DNA from: Acanthosepion esculentum
Taxonomy: Eukaryota > Mollusca > Cephalopoda > Sepiida > Sepiidae
Length of the DNA stretch: 64,000 nucleotides
Direction: 5' to 3'
NCBI GenBank assembly: GCA_964036315.1
Contig: OZ038509.1
Span: 29,652,968 to 29,716,967 of the forward strand
The notes beneath the pieces are model-generated. The model was not told where the DNA came from. It saw only the letters and a program-made list of their open reading frames with translations, and made no database searches. Position numbers and translations under genes: made by a program. Positions 9,324 through 21,455 of this stretch are shown here, one piece after another. Numbering within the stretch: position 1 is the stretch's first letter; the number at the start of each line of letters is the position of its first letter.

Positions 9324-12300
9324 AAAACCAATAAAATTATTGAAAATCGATATGGTATCGATCAGAAAATATTGATTTTGACAATTTCCAACAGTTTCCA
9401 CAAAGTTTTATTGCAAATATAAAGTTTTACAAACATTTGAAAAATATTGAAATTTCAATGCAAAAGTAAGCATTTCAAGCTAGTTTTTCAACGTTAAACA
9501 CGGTATTTTGCAAATTGATGTTGCTGTTTGAAAACATTAGAAAACCAATAAAATTATTGAAAATCGATATGGTATCGATCAGAAAATATAGATTTTGACA
9601 ATTTCCAACAGTTTCCACAAAGTTTTATTGCAAATATTAAGTTTTACAAAGTTTTGAAAAATATTGAAATTTCAATGCAAAAGTAAGCATCTCAAGCTAG
9701 TTTTTCAACGTTAAACACGGTATTCTGCAAATTAATGTTGCTGTGTGAAAACATTAGAAAAGCAATAAAATTATTGAAAATCGATATGGTATCGATCAGA
9801 AAATATTGATTTTGACAATTTCCAACAGTTTCCACAAAGTTTTATTGCAAATATAAAGTTTTACAAACATTTGAAAAATATTGAAATTTCAATGCAAAAG
9901 TAAGCATTTCAAGCTAGTTTTTCAGCGTTAAACACGGTATTTTGAAAATTGATGTTGCTGTTTGAAAACATTAGAAAACCAATAAAATTATTGAAAATCG
10001 ATATGGTATCGATCTGAAAATATTGATTTTGACAATTTCCAACAGTTTCCACAAAGTTTTATTGCAAATATAAAGTTTTACAAACTTTTGAAAAATATTG
10101 AAATTTCAATGCAAAAGTAAGCATTTCAATCTAGTTTTTCAACGTTAAACACGGTATTTTGAAAATTGATGTTTGAAAACATTAGAAAACCAATAAAATT
10201 ATTGAAAATCGATATGGTATCGATCAGAAAATATTGATTTTGACAATTTCCAACAGTTTCCACAAAGTTTTATTGCAAATATTATGTTTTACAAACTTCT
10301 GAAAAATATTGAAATTTCAACGCAAAAGTCAGCATTTCAAGCTACTTTTTCAACGTTAAACACGCTATTTTGCAAATTGATGTTGCTCTTTGAAAACATT
10401 AGAAAACCAATAAAATTATTGAAAATCGATATGGTATCGATCAGAAAATATTGATTTTGACAATTTCCAACAGTTTCCACAAAGTTTTATTGCAAATATT
10501 ATGTTTTACAAACTTTTGAAAAATATTGAAATTTCAACGCAAAAGTCAGCATTTCAAGCTACTTTTTCAACGTTAAACACGCGATTTTGCAAATTGATGT
10601 TGCTGTTTGAAAACATTAGAAAACCAATAAAATTATTGAAAATCGATATGGTATCGATCAGAAAATATTGATTTTGACAATTTCAAACAGTTTCCACAAA
10701 GTTTTATTGCAAATATTAAGTTTTACAAAGTTTTGAAAAATATTGAAATTTCAATGCAAAAGTAAGCATTTCAAGCTAGTTTTTCAACGTTAAACACGGT
10801 ATTTTGCAAATTGATGTTGCTGTTTGAAAACATTAGAAAACCAATAAAATTATTGAAAATCGATATGGTATCGATCAGAAAATATTGATTTTGACAATTT
10901 CCAACAGTTTCCACAAAGTTTTATTGCAAATATTAAGTTTTACAAAGTTTTGAAAAATATTGAAATTTCAATGCAAAAGTAAGCATTTCAAGCTAGTTTT
11001 TCAACGTTAAACACGGTATTTTGAAAATTGATGTTGCTGTTTGAAAACATTAGAAAACCAATAAAATTATTGAAAATCCATATGGTACCGATCAGAAAAT
11101 ATTGATTTTGACAATTTCCAACAGTTTCCACAAAGTTTTATTGAAATATAAAGTTTTACAAAGTTTTGAAAAATATTGAAATTTCAATGCAAAAGTAAGC
11201 ATTTCAAGCTAGTTTTTCAACGTTAAACACGGTATTTTGCAAATTGATGTTGCTGTTTGAAAACATTAGAAAACCAATAAAATTATTGAAAATCGATATG
11301 GTATCGATCAGAAAATATTGATTTTGACAATTTCCAACAGTTTCCACAAAGTTTTATTGCAAATATAAAGTTGTACAAACATTTGAAAAATATTGAAATT
11401 TCAATGCAAAAGTAAGCATTTCAAGCTAGTTTTTCAACGTTAAACACGGTATTTTGCAAATTGATGTTGCTGTTTGAAAACATTAGAAAACCAATAAAAT
11501 TATTGAAAATCGATATGGTATCGATCAGAAAATATTGATTTTGACAATTTCCAACAGTTTCCACAAAGTTTTATTGCAAATATTATGTTTTACAAACTTC
11601 TGAAAAATATTGAAATTTCAACGCAAAAGTCAGCATTTCAAGCTACTTTTTCAACGTTAAACACGCTATTTTGCAAATTGATGTTGCTCTTTGAAAACAT
11701 TAGAAAACCAATAAAATTATTGAAAATCGATATGGTATCGATCAGAAAATATTGATTTTGACAATTTCCAACAGTTTCCACAAAGTTTTATTGCAAATAT
11801 TATGTTTTACAAACTTTTGAAAAATATTGAAATTTCAACGCAAAAGTCAGCATTTCAAGCTACTTTTTCAACGTTAAACACGCGATTTTGCAAATTGATG
11901 TTGCTGTTTGAAAACATTAGAAAACCAATAAAATTATTGAAAATCGATATGGTATCGATCAGAAAATATTGATTTTGACAATTTCAAACAGTTTCCACAA
12001 AGTTTTATTGCAAATATTAAGTTTTACAAAGTTTTGAAAAATATTGAAATTTCAATGCAAAAGTAAGCATTTCAAGCTAGTTTTTCAACGTTAAACACGG
12101 TATTTTGCAAATTGATGTTGCTGTTTGAAAACATTAGAAAACCAATAAAATTATTGAAAATCGATATGGTATCGATCAGAAAATATTGATTTTGACAATT
12201 TCCAACAGTTTCCACAAAGTTTTATTGCAAATATTAAGTTTTACAAAGTTTTGAAAAATATTGAAATTTCAATGCAAAAGTAAGCATTTCAAGCTAGTTT

Positions 12301-14741
12301 TTCAACGTTAAACACGGTATTTTGAAAATTGATGTTGCTGTTTGAAAACATTAGAAAACCAATAAAATTATTGAAAATCCATATGGTACCGATCAGAAAA
12401 TATTGATTTTGACAATTTCCAACAGTTTCCACAAAGTTTTATTGAAATATAAAGTTTTACAAAGTTTTGAAAAATATTGAAATTTCAATGCAAAAGTAAG
12501 CATTTCAAGCTAGTTTTTCAACGTTAAACACGGTATTTTGCAAATTGATGTTGCTCTTTGAAAACATTAGAAAACCAATAAAATTATTGAAAATCGATAT
12601 GGTATCGATCAGAAAATATTGATTTTGACAATTTCCAACAGTTTCCACAAAGTTTTATTGCAAATATAAAGTTGTACAAACATTTGAAAAATATTGAAAT
12701 TTCAATGCAAAAGTAAGCATTTCAAGCTAGTTTTTCAACGTTAAACACGGTATTTTAAAAATTGATGTTGCTGTTTGAAAACATTAGAATACCAATAAAA
12801 TTATTGAAAATCGATATGGTATCGATCAGAAAATATTGATTTTGACAATTTCCAACAGTTTCCACAAAGTTTTATTGCAAATATTAAGTTATACAAACTT
12901 TTGAAAAATATTGAAATTTCAATGCAAAAGTAAGCATTTCAAGGTAGTTTTTCAACGTTAAACACGGTATTTTGCAAATTGATGTTCCTGTTTGAAACCA
13001 TTAGAAAACCAATAAAATTATTGAAAATCGATATGGTATCGATCAGAAAATATTGATTTTGACAATTTCCAACAGTTTCCACAAAGTTTTATTGCAAATA
13101 TTAAGTTTTACAAAGTTTTGAAAAATATTGAAATTTCAATGCAAAAGTAAGCATTTCAAGCTAGTTTTTCAACGTTAAACACGGTATTTTGCAAATTGAT
13201 GTTGCTGTTTGAAAACATTAGAAAAGCAATAAAATTATTGAAAATCGATATGGTATCGATCAGAAAATATTGATTTTGACAATTTCCAACAGTTTCCACA
13301 AAGTTTTATTGCAAATATAAAGTTTTACAAACATTTTAAAAATATTGAAATTTCAATGCGAAAAGTAAGCATTTCAAGCTAGTTTTTCAACGTTAAACAC
13401 GGTATTTTGAAAATTGATGTTGCTGTTTGAAAACATTAGAAAACCAATAAAATTATTGAAAAACGATATGGTATTGATCAGAAAATATAGATTTTGACAA
13501 TTTCCAACAGTTTCCACAAAGTTTTATTGCAAATATTAAGTTTTACAAAGTTTTGAAAAATATTGAAATTTCAATGCAAAAGTAAGCATTTCAAGCTAGT
13601 TTTTCAACGTTAAACACGGTATTTTGCAAATTGATGTTGCTGTTTGAAAACATTAGAAAACCAATAAAATTATTGAAAATCGATATGGTATCGATCAGAA
13701 AATATTGATTTTGACAATTTCCAACAGTTTCCACAAAGTTTTATTGCAAATATTAAGTTTTACAAAGTTTTGAAAAATATTGAAATTTCAATGCAAAAGT
13801 AAGCATTTCAAGCTAGTTTTTCAACGTTAAACACGGTATTTTGCAAATTGATGTTGCTGTTTGAAAACATTAGAAAACCAATAAAATTATTGAAAATCGA
13901 TATGGTATCGATCAGAAAATATAGATTTTGACAATTTCCCACAGTTTCCACAAAGTTTTATTGCAAATATTAAGTTTTACAAAGTTTTGAAAAATATTGA
14001 AATTTCAACGCAAAAGTAAGCATTTCAAGCTAGTTTTTCAACGTTAAACACGCTATTTTGCAAATTGATGTTGCTGTTTGAAAACATTAGAAAACCAATA
14101 AAATTATTGAAAATCGATATGGTATCGATCAGAAAATATTGATTTTGACAATTTCCAACAGTTTCCACAAAGTTTTATTGCAAATATAAAGTTTTAGAAA
14201 CATTTGAAAAATATTGAAATTTCAATGCAAAAGTAAGCATTTCAAGCTAGTTTTTCAACGTTAAACACGGTATTTTGCAAATTGATGTTGCTGTTTGAAA
14301 ACATTAGAAAACCAATAAAATTATTGAAAATCGATATGGTATCGATCAGAAAATATAGATTTTGACAATTTCCAACAGTTTCCACAAAGTTTTATTGCAA
14401 ATATTAAGTTTTACAAAGTTTTGAAAAATATTGAAATTTCAAAGCAAAAGTAAGCATCTCAAGCTAGTTTTTCAACGTTAAACACGGTATTCTGCAAATT
14501 AATGTTGCTGTTTGAAAACATTAGAAAACCTATAAAATTATTGAAAATCGATATGGTATCGATCAGAAAATATTGATTTTGACAATTTCCAACAGTTTCC
14601 ACAAAGTTTTATTGCAAATATTATGTTTTACAAACTTTTGAAAAATATTGAAATTTCAACGCAAAAGTCAGCATTTCAAGCTACTTTTTCAACGTTAAAC
14701 ACGCTATTCTGCAAATTAATGTTGCTGTTTGAAAACATTAG
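9324..14741 (+). repeat. Domain I higher-order block, copy 2 (25 monomers)
   Basis: Monomers 44-65 match monomers 1-22 at offset 9323, and monomers 66-68 match 38-40 at offset 6069. One private change is seen at 13440 (GTATTGATC in dyad 2). The last monomer (14525) starts like 8456 but ends CGCTATTCTGC with AATTAATG, so copy 1 and copy 2 part within that monomer, near monomer position 185. Confidence 0.85.
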
Positions 14742-14958
14742 AAAACCAATAAAATTATTGAAAATCGTTATAATATCGATCAGAAAATATAGATTTTGAC
14801 AATTTCCAACAGTTTCCACAAAGTTTTATTGCAAATATTAAGTTTTACAAAGTTTTGAAAAATATTGAAATTTCAATGCAAAAGTAAGCATTTCAAGTTA
14901 GTTTTTCAACGTTAAACACGGTATTTTGCAAATTGATGTTGCTGTTTGAAAACATTAG
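14742..14958 (+). repeat. CGTTATAATA monomer, first of four
   Basis: Dyad 2 has A27 to T, G31 to A and G32 to A, which creates TTATAA and breaks one arm. Copies start at 15610, 21456 and 28603, all with TATAGAT, ATATTAAG and CAAGTTA. Two units at 34014 and 35749 carry only the A27 to T change, with the same CAAGTTA marker. Confidence 0.86.
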
Positions 14959-15609
14959 AAAACCAATAAAATTATTGAAAATCGATATGGTATCGATCAG
15001 AAAATATTGATTTTGACAATTTCCAACAGTTTCCACAAAGTTTTATTGCAAATATAAAGTTTTACAAACATTTGAAAAATATTGAAATTTCAATGCAAAA
15101 GTAAGCATTTCAAGCTAGTTTTTCAACGTTAAACACGGTATTTTGCAAATTGATGTTGCTGTTTGAAAACATTAGAAAACCAATAAAATTATTGAAAATC
15201 GATATGGTATCGATCAGAAAATATTGATTTTGACAATTTCCAACAGTTTCCACAAAGTTTTATTGCAAATATTAAGTTTTACAAAGTTTTGAAAAATATT
15301 GAAATTTCAATGCAAAAGTAAGCATTTCAAGCTAGTTTTTCAACGTTAAACACGGTATTTTGCAAATTGATGTTGCTGTTTGAAAACATTAGAAAACCAA
15401 TAAAATTATTGAAAATCGATATGGTATCGATCAGAAAATATTTATTTTGACAATTTCCAACAGTTTCCACAAAGTTTTATTGCAAATATAATGTTTTACA
15501 AACTTTTGAAAAATATTGAAATTTCAACGCAAAAGTCAGCATTTCAAGCTACTTTTTCAACGTTAAACACGCTATTTTGCAAATTGATGTTGCTGTTTGA
15601 AAACATTAG
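14742..15609 (+). repeat. 4-monomer repeat of domain II, unit 1 (868 bp)
   Basis: The order is CGTTATAATATCGAT monomer with CAAGTTA, reference class 1, ATATTAAG class 1, and class 2 TTTATT subtype. It repeats at 15610-16477 with a period of exactly 868 bp (CGTTATAATA at 14766 and 15634; TTTATT marker at 15433 and 16301). No difference between the two units was noticed. Confidence 0.88.
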
Positions 15610-16477
15610 AAAACCAATAAAATTATTGAAAATCGTTATAATATCGATCAGAAAATATAGATTTTGACAATTTCCAACAGTTTCCACAAAGTTTTATTGC
15701 AAATATTAAGTTTTACAAAGTTTTGAAAAATATTGAAATTTCAATGCAAAAGTAAGCATTTCAAGTTAGTTTTTCAACGTTAAACACGGTATTTTGCAAA
15801 TTGATGTTGCTGTTTGAAAACATTAGAAAACCAATAAAATTATTGAAAATCGATATGGTATCGATCAGAAAATATTGATTTTGACAATTTCCAACAGTTT
15901 CCACAAAGTTTTATTGCAAATATAAAGTTTTACAAACATTTGAAAAATATTGAAATTTCAATGCAAAAGTAAGCATTTCAAGCTAGTTTTTCAACGTTAA
16001 ACACGGTATTTTGCAAATTGATGTTGCTGTTTGAAAACATTAGAAAACCAATAAAATTATTGAAAATCGATATGGTATCGATCAGAAAATATTGATTTTG
16101 ACAATTTCCAACAGTTTCCACAAAGTTTTATTGCAAATATTAAGTTTTACAAAGTTTTGAAAAATATTGAAATTTCAATGCAAAAGTAAGCATTTCAAGC
16201 TAGTTTTTCAACGTTAAACACGGTATTTTGCAAATTGATGTTGCTGTTTGAAAACATTAGAAAACCAATAAAATTATTGAAAATCGATATGGTATCGATC
16301 AGAAAATATTTATTTTGACAATTTCCAACAGTTTCCACAAAGTTTTATTGCAAATATAATGTTTTACAAACTTTTGAAAAATATTGAAATTTCAACGCAA
16401 AAGTCAGCATTTCAAGCTACTTTTTCAACGTTAAACACGCTATTTTGCAAATTGATGTTGCTGTTTGAAAACATTAG
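15610..16477 (+). repeat. 4-monomer repeat of domain II, unit 2 (868 bp)
   Basis: Second copy of the four-monomer order. It also begins the long 5.8-kb tandem duplication of domain II, whose second copy starts at 21456. Confidence 0.86.
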
Positions 16478-17562
16478 AAAACCAATAAAATTATTGAAAA
16501 TCGATATGGTATCGATCAGAAAATATTGATTTTGACAATTTCCAACAGTTTCCACAAAGTTTTATTGCAAATATAAAGTTTTACAAACATTTGAAAAATA
16601 TTGAAATTTCAATGCAAAAGTAAGCATTTCAAGCTAGTTTTTCAACGTTAAACACGGTATTTTGCAAATTGATGTTGCTGTTTGAAAACATTAGAAAACC
16701 AATAAAATTATTGAAAATCGATATGGTATCGATCAGAAAATATAGATTTTGACAATTTCCAACAGTTTCCACAAAGTTTTATTGCAAATATTAAGTTTTA
16801 CAAAGTTTTGAAAAATATTGAAATTTCAATGCAAAAGTAAGCATTTCAAGTTAGTTTTTCAACGTTAAACACGGTATTTTGCAAATTGATGTTGCTGTTT
16901 GAAAACATTAGAAAACCAATAAAATTATTGAAAATCGATATGGTATCGATCAGAAAATATTGATTTTGACAATTTCCAACAGTTTCCACAAAGTTTTATT
17001 GCAAATATAAAGTTTTACAAACATTTGAAAAATATTGAAATTTCAATGCAAAAGTAAGCATTTCAAGCTAGTTTTTCAACGTTAAACACGGTATTTTGCA
17101 AATTGATGTTGCTGTTTGAAAACATTAGAAAACCAATAAAATTATTGAAAATCGATATGGTATCGATCAGAAAATATTGATTTTGACAATTTCCAACAGT
17201 TTCCACAAAGTTTTATTGCAAATATTAAGTTTTACAAAGTTTTGAAAAATATTGAAATTTCAATGCAAAAGTAAGCATTTCAAGCTAGTTTTTCAACGTT
17301 AAACACGGTATTTTGCAAATTGATGTTGCTGTTTGAAAACATTAGAAAACCAATAAAATTATTGAAAATCGATATGGTATCGATCAGAAAATATTTATTT
17401 TGACAATTTCCAACAGTTTCCACAAAGTTTTATTGCAAATATAATGTTTTACAAACTTTTGAAAAATATTGAAATTTCAACGCAAAAGTCAGCATTTCAA
17501 GCTACTTTTTCAACGTTAAACACGCTATTTTGCAAATTGATGTTGCTGTTTGAAAACATTAG
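16478..17562 (+). repeat. 5-monomer repeat of domain II (1085 bp)
   Basis: The order is reference class 1, TATAGAT with CAAGTTA, reference class 1, ATATTAAG class 1, and TTTATT subtype. It is the 4-monomer order with one added class 1 unit, and dyad 2 is intact (CGATATGG in place of CGTTATAATA). TTTATT markers at 16301 and 17386 are 1085 bp apart, and the copy at 22147 and 23232 has the same spacing. Confidence 0.82.
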
Positions 17563-19508
17563 AAAACCAATAAAATTATTGAAAATCGATATGGTATCGA
17601 TCAGAAAATATTGATTTTGACAATTTCCAACAGTTTCCACAAAGTTTTATTGCAAATATAAAGTTTTACAAACATTTGAAAAATATTGAAATTTCAATGC
17701 AAAAGTAAGCATTTCAAGCTAGTTTTTCAACGTTAAACACGGTATTTTGCAAATTGATGTTGCTGTTTGAAAACATTAGAAAACCAATAAAATTATTGAA
17801 AATCGATATGGTATCGATCAGAAAATATAGATTTTGACAATTTCCAACAGTTTCCACAAAGTTTTATTGCAAATATTAAGTTTTACAAAGTTTTGAAAAA
17901 TATTGAAATTTCAATGCAAAAGTAAGCATCTCAAGCTAGTTTTTCAACGTTAAACACGGTATTCTGCAAATTAATGTTGCTGTGTGAAAACATTAGAAAA
18001 GCAATAAAATTATTGAAAATCGATATGGTATCGATCAGAAAATATTGATTTTGACAATTTCCAACAGTTTCCACAAAGTTTTATTGCAAATATAAAGTTT
18101 TACAAACATTTGAAAAATATTGAAATTTCAATGCAAAAGTAAGCATTTCAAGCTAGTTTTTCAGCGTTAAACACGGTATTTTGAAAATTGATGTTGCTGT
18201 TTGAAAACATTAGAAAACCAATAAAATTATTGAAAATCGATATGGTATCGATCTGAAAATATTGATTTTGACAATTTCCAACAGTTTCCACAAAGTTTTA
18301 TTGCAAATATAAAGTTTTACAAACTTTTGAAAAATATTGAAATTTCAATGCAAAAGTAAGCATTTCAATCTAGTTTTTCAACGTTAAACACGGTATTTTG
18401 AAAATTGATGTTTGAAAACATTAGAAAACCAATAAAATTATTGAAAATCGATATGGTATCGATCAGAAAATATTGATTTTGACAATTTCCAACAGTTTCC
18501 ACAAAGTTTTATTGCAAATATTAAGTTTTACAAAGTTTTGAAAAATATTGAAATTTCAATGCAAAAGTAAGCATTTCAAGCTAGTTTTTCAACGTTAAAC
18601 ACGGTATTTTGAAAATTGATGTTGCTGTTTGAAAACATTAGAAAACCAATAAAATTATTGAAAATCCATATGGTACCGATCAGAAAATATTGATTTTGAC
18701 AATTTCCAACAGTTTCCACAAAGTTTTATTGAAATATAAAGTTTTACAAAGTTTTGAAAAATATTGAAATTTCAATGCAAAAGTAAGCATTTCAAGCTAG
18801 TTTTTCAACGTTAAACACGGTATTTTGCAAATTGATGTTGCTGTTTGAAAACATTAGAAAACCAATAAAATTATTGAAAATCGATATGGTATCGATCAGA
18901 AAATATTGATTTTGACAATTTCCAACAGTTTCCACAAAGTTTTATTGCAAATATAAAGTTGTACAAACATTTGAAAAATATTGAAATTTCAATGCAAAAG
19001 TAAGCATTTCAAGCTAGTTTTTCAACGTTAAACACGGTATTTTAAAAATTGATGTTGCTGTTTGAAAACATTAGAATACCAATAAAATTATTGAAAATCG
19101 ATATGGTATCGATCAGAAAATATTGATTTTGACAATTTCCAACAGTTTCCACAAAGTTTTATTGCAAATATTAAGTTATACAAACTTTTGAAAAATATTG
19201 AAATTTCAATGCAAAAGTAAGCATTTCAAGGTAGTTTTTCAACGTTAAACACGGTATTTTGCAAATTGATGTTCCTGTTTGAAACCATTAGAAAACCAAT
19301 AAAATTATTGAAAATCGATATGGTATCGATCAGAAAATATTGATTTTGACAATTTCCAACAGTTTCCACAAAGTTTTATTGCAAATATTAAGTTTTACAA
19401 AGTTTTGAAAAATATTGAAATTTCAATGCAAAAGTAAGCATTTCAAGTTAGTTTTTCAACGTTAAACACGGTATTTTGCAAATTGATGTTGCTGTTTGAA
19501 AACATTAG
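17563..19508 (+). repeat. Domain I-like segment inside domain II, with internal deletion
   Basis: The monomers at 17563-18424 match 9324-10185 (offset 8239). The next one (18425) matches the unit at 1514, skipping the three monomers 863-1513. CCATATGGTACC (18642), GTTGTACAAAC (18858), GTTATAC (19075) and the following unit then match 3032-3898, skipping one 6-monomer unit. The segment is thus domain I with several monomers removed. The unit at 19292 ends with CAAGTTA, which belongs to the domain II type. Confidence 0.78.
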
Positions 19509-19725
19509 AAAACCAATAAAATTATTGAAAATCGATATGGTATCGATCAGAAAATATTGATTTTGACAATTTCCAACAGTTTCCACAAAGTTTTATTGCA
19601 AATATAAAGTTTTACAAACATTTGAAAAATATTGAAATTTCAATGCAAAAGTAAGCATTTCAAGCTAGTTTTTCAACGTTAAACACGGTATTTTGCAAAT
19701 TGATGTTGCTGTTTGAAAACATTAG

Positions 19726-20159
19726 AAAACCAATAAAATTATTGAAAATCGATATGGTATCGATCAGAAAATATTGATTTTGACAATTTCCAACAGTTTC
19801 CACAAAGTTTTATTGCAAATATTATGTTTTACAAAGTTTTGAAAAATATTGAAATTTCAATGCAAAAGTAAGCATTTCAAGCTAGTTTTTCAACGTTAAA
19901 CACGGTATTTTGCAAATTGATGTTGCTGTTTGAAAACATTAGAAAACCAATAAAATTATTGAAAATCGATATGGTATCGATCAGAAAATATTTATTTTGA
20001 CAATTTCCAACAGTTTCCACAAATTTTTATTGCAAATATTAAGTTTTACAAAGTTTTGAAAAATATTGAAATTTCAATGCAAAAGTAAGCATTTCAAGTT
20101 AGTTTTTCAACGTTAAACACGGTATTTTGCAAATTGATGTTGCTGTTTGAAAACATTAG
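19726..20159 (+). repeat. Two chimeric monomers
   Basis: The unit at 19726 has the class 2 ATATTATG at 95-101 but class 1 GTTTTG, T136, A145, G160 and G180 after it. The unit at 19943 starts as the TTTATT class 2 subtype, has AAATTTTT at about position 80, and continues as class 1 with CAAGTTA. Both recur at 25355 and 25572 (offset 5629). The class switch lies within about 15 bp in the first unit and between positions 51 and 98 in the second. Confidence 0.78.
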
Positions 20160-21021
20160 AAAACCAATAAAATTATTGAAAATCGATATGGTATCGATCA
20201 GAAAATATTGATTTTGACAATTTCCAACAGTTTCCACAAAGTTTTATTGCAAATATAAAGTTTTACAAACATTTGAAAAATATTGAAATTTCAATGCAAA
20301 AGTAAGCATTTCAAGCTAGTTTTTCAACGTTAAACACGGTATTTTGCAAATTGATGTTGCTGTTTGAAAACATTAGAAAACCAATAAAATTATTGAAAAT
20401 CGATATGGTATCGATCAGAAAATATAGATTTTGACAATTTCCAACAGTTTCCACAAAGTTTTATTGCAAATATTAAGTTTTACAAAGTTTTGAAAAATAT
20501 TGAAATTTCAATGCAAAAGTAAGCATCTCAAGCTAGTTTTTCAACGTTAAACACGGTATTCTGCAAATTAATGTTGCTGTGTGAAAACATTAGAAAAGCA
20601 ATAAAATTATTGAAAATCGATATGGTATCGATCAGAAAATATTGATTTTGACAATTTCCAACAGTTTCCACAAAGTTTTATTGCAAATATAAAGTTTTAC
20701 AAACATTTGAAAAATATTGAAATTTCAATGCAAAAGTAAGCATTTCAAGCTAGTTTTTCAGCGTTAAACACGGTATTTTGAAAATTGATGTTGCTGTTTG
20801 AAAACATTAGAAAACCGATAAAATTATTGAAAATCGATATGGTATCGATCTGAAAATATTGATTTTGACAATTTCCAACAGTTTCCACAAAGTTTTATTG
20901 CAAATATAAAGTTTTACAAACTTTTGAAAAATATTGAAATTTCAATGCAAAAGTAAGCATTTCAATCTAGTTTTTCAACGTTAAACACGGTATTTTGAAA
21001 ATTGATGTTTGAAAACATTAG

Positions 21022-21455
21022 AAAACCAATAAAATTATTGAAAATCGATATGGTATCGATCAGAAAATATTGATTTTGACAATTTCCAACAGTTTCCACA
21101 AAGTTTTATTGCAAATATTAAGTTTTACAAAGTTTTGAAAAATATTGAAATTTCAAAGCAAAAGTAAGCATCTCAAGCTAGTTTTTCAACGTTAAACACG
21201 GTATTCTGCAAATTAATGTTGCTGTTTGAAAACATTAGAAAACCTATAAAATTATTGAAAATCGATATGGTATCGATCAGAAAATATTGATTTTGACAAT
21301 TTCCAACAGTTTCCACAAAGTTTTATTGCAAATATTATGTTTTACAAACTTTTGAAAAATATTGAAATTTCAACGCAAAAGTCAGCATTTCAAGCTACTT
21401 TTTCAACGTTAAACACGCTATTCTGCAAATTAATGTTGCTGTTTGAAAACATTAG
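21022..21455 (+). repeat. Junction monomers between the two domain II copies
   Basis: These two monomers carry CAAAGC/catctc/TTCTGC/CCTATA, then class 2 with CGCTATTCTGC and AATTAATG. They match 14308-14741 at offset 6714, apart from T50 in place of A50 in the first. They lead into the CGTTATAATA monomer at 21456 exactly as 14525 leads into 14742. Confidence 0.82.

Larger units (their letters stand above)
15610..21021 (+). repeat. Domain II long tandem duplication, copy 1
   Basis: This segment reappears at 21456-26650. Up to about 18857 the offset is 5846 bp (27 monomers minus deletions); from 19075 it is 5629 bp (26 monomers). The switch is caused by one monomer, the GTTGTACAAAC unit at 18858, which has no counterpart in copy 2. 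Markers at 5846 are the CGTTATAATA, gtgtg, 6-bp deletion and CCATATGGTACC monomers. Markers at 5629 are the GTTATAC, AAATTTTT, CCGATA and second 6-bp deletion monomers. Confidence 0.85.
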
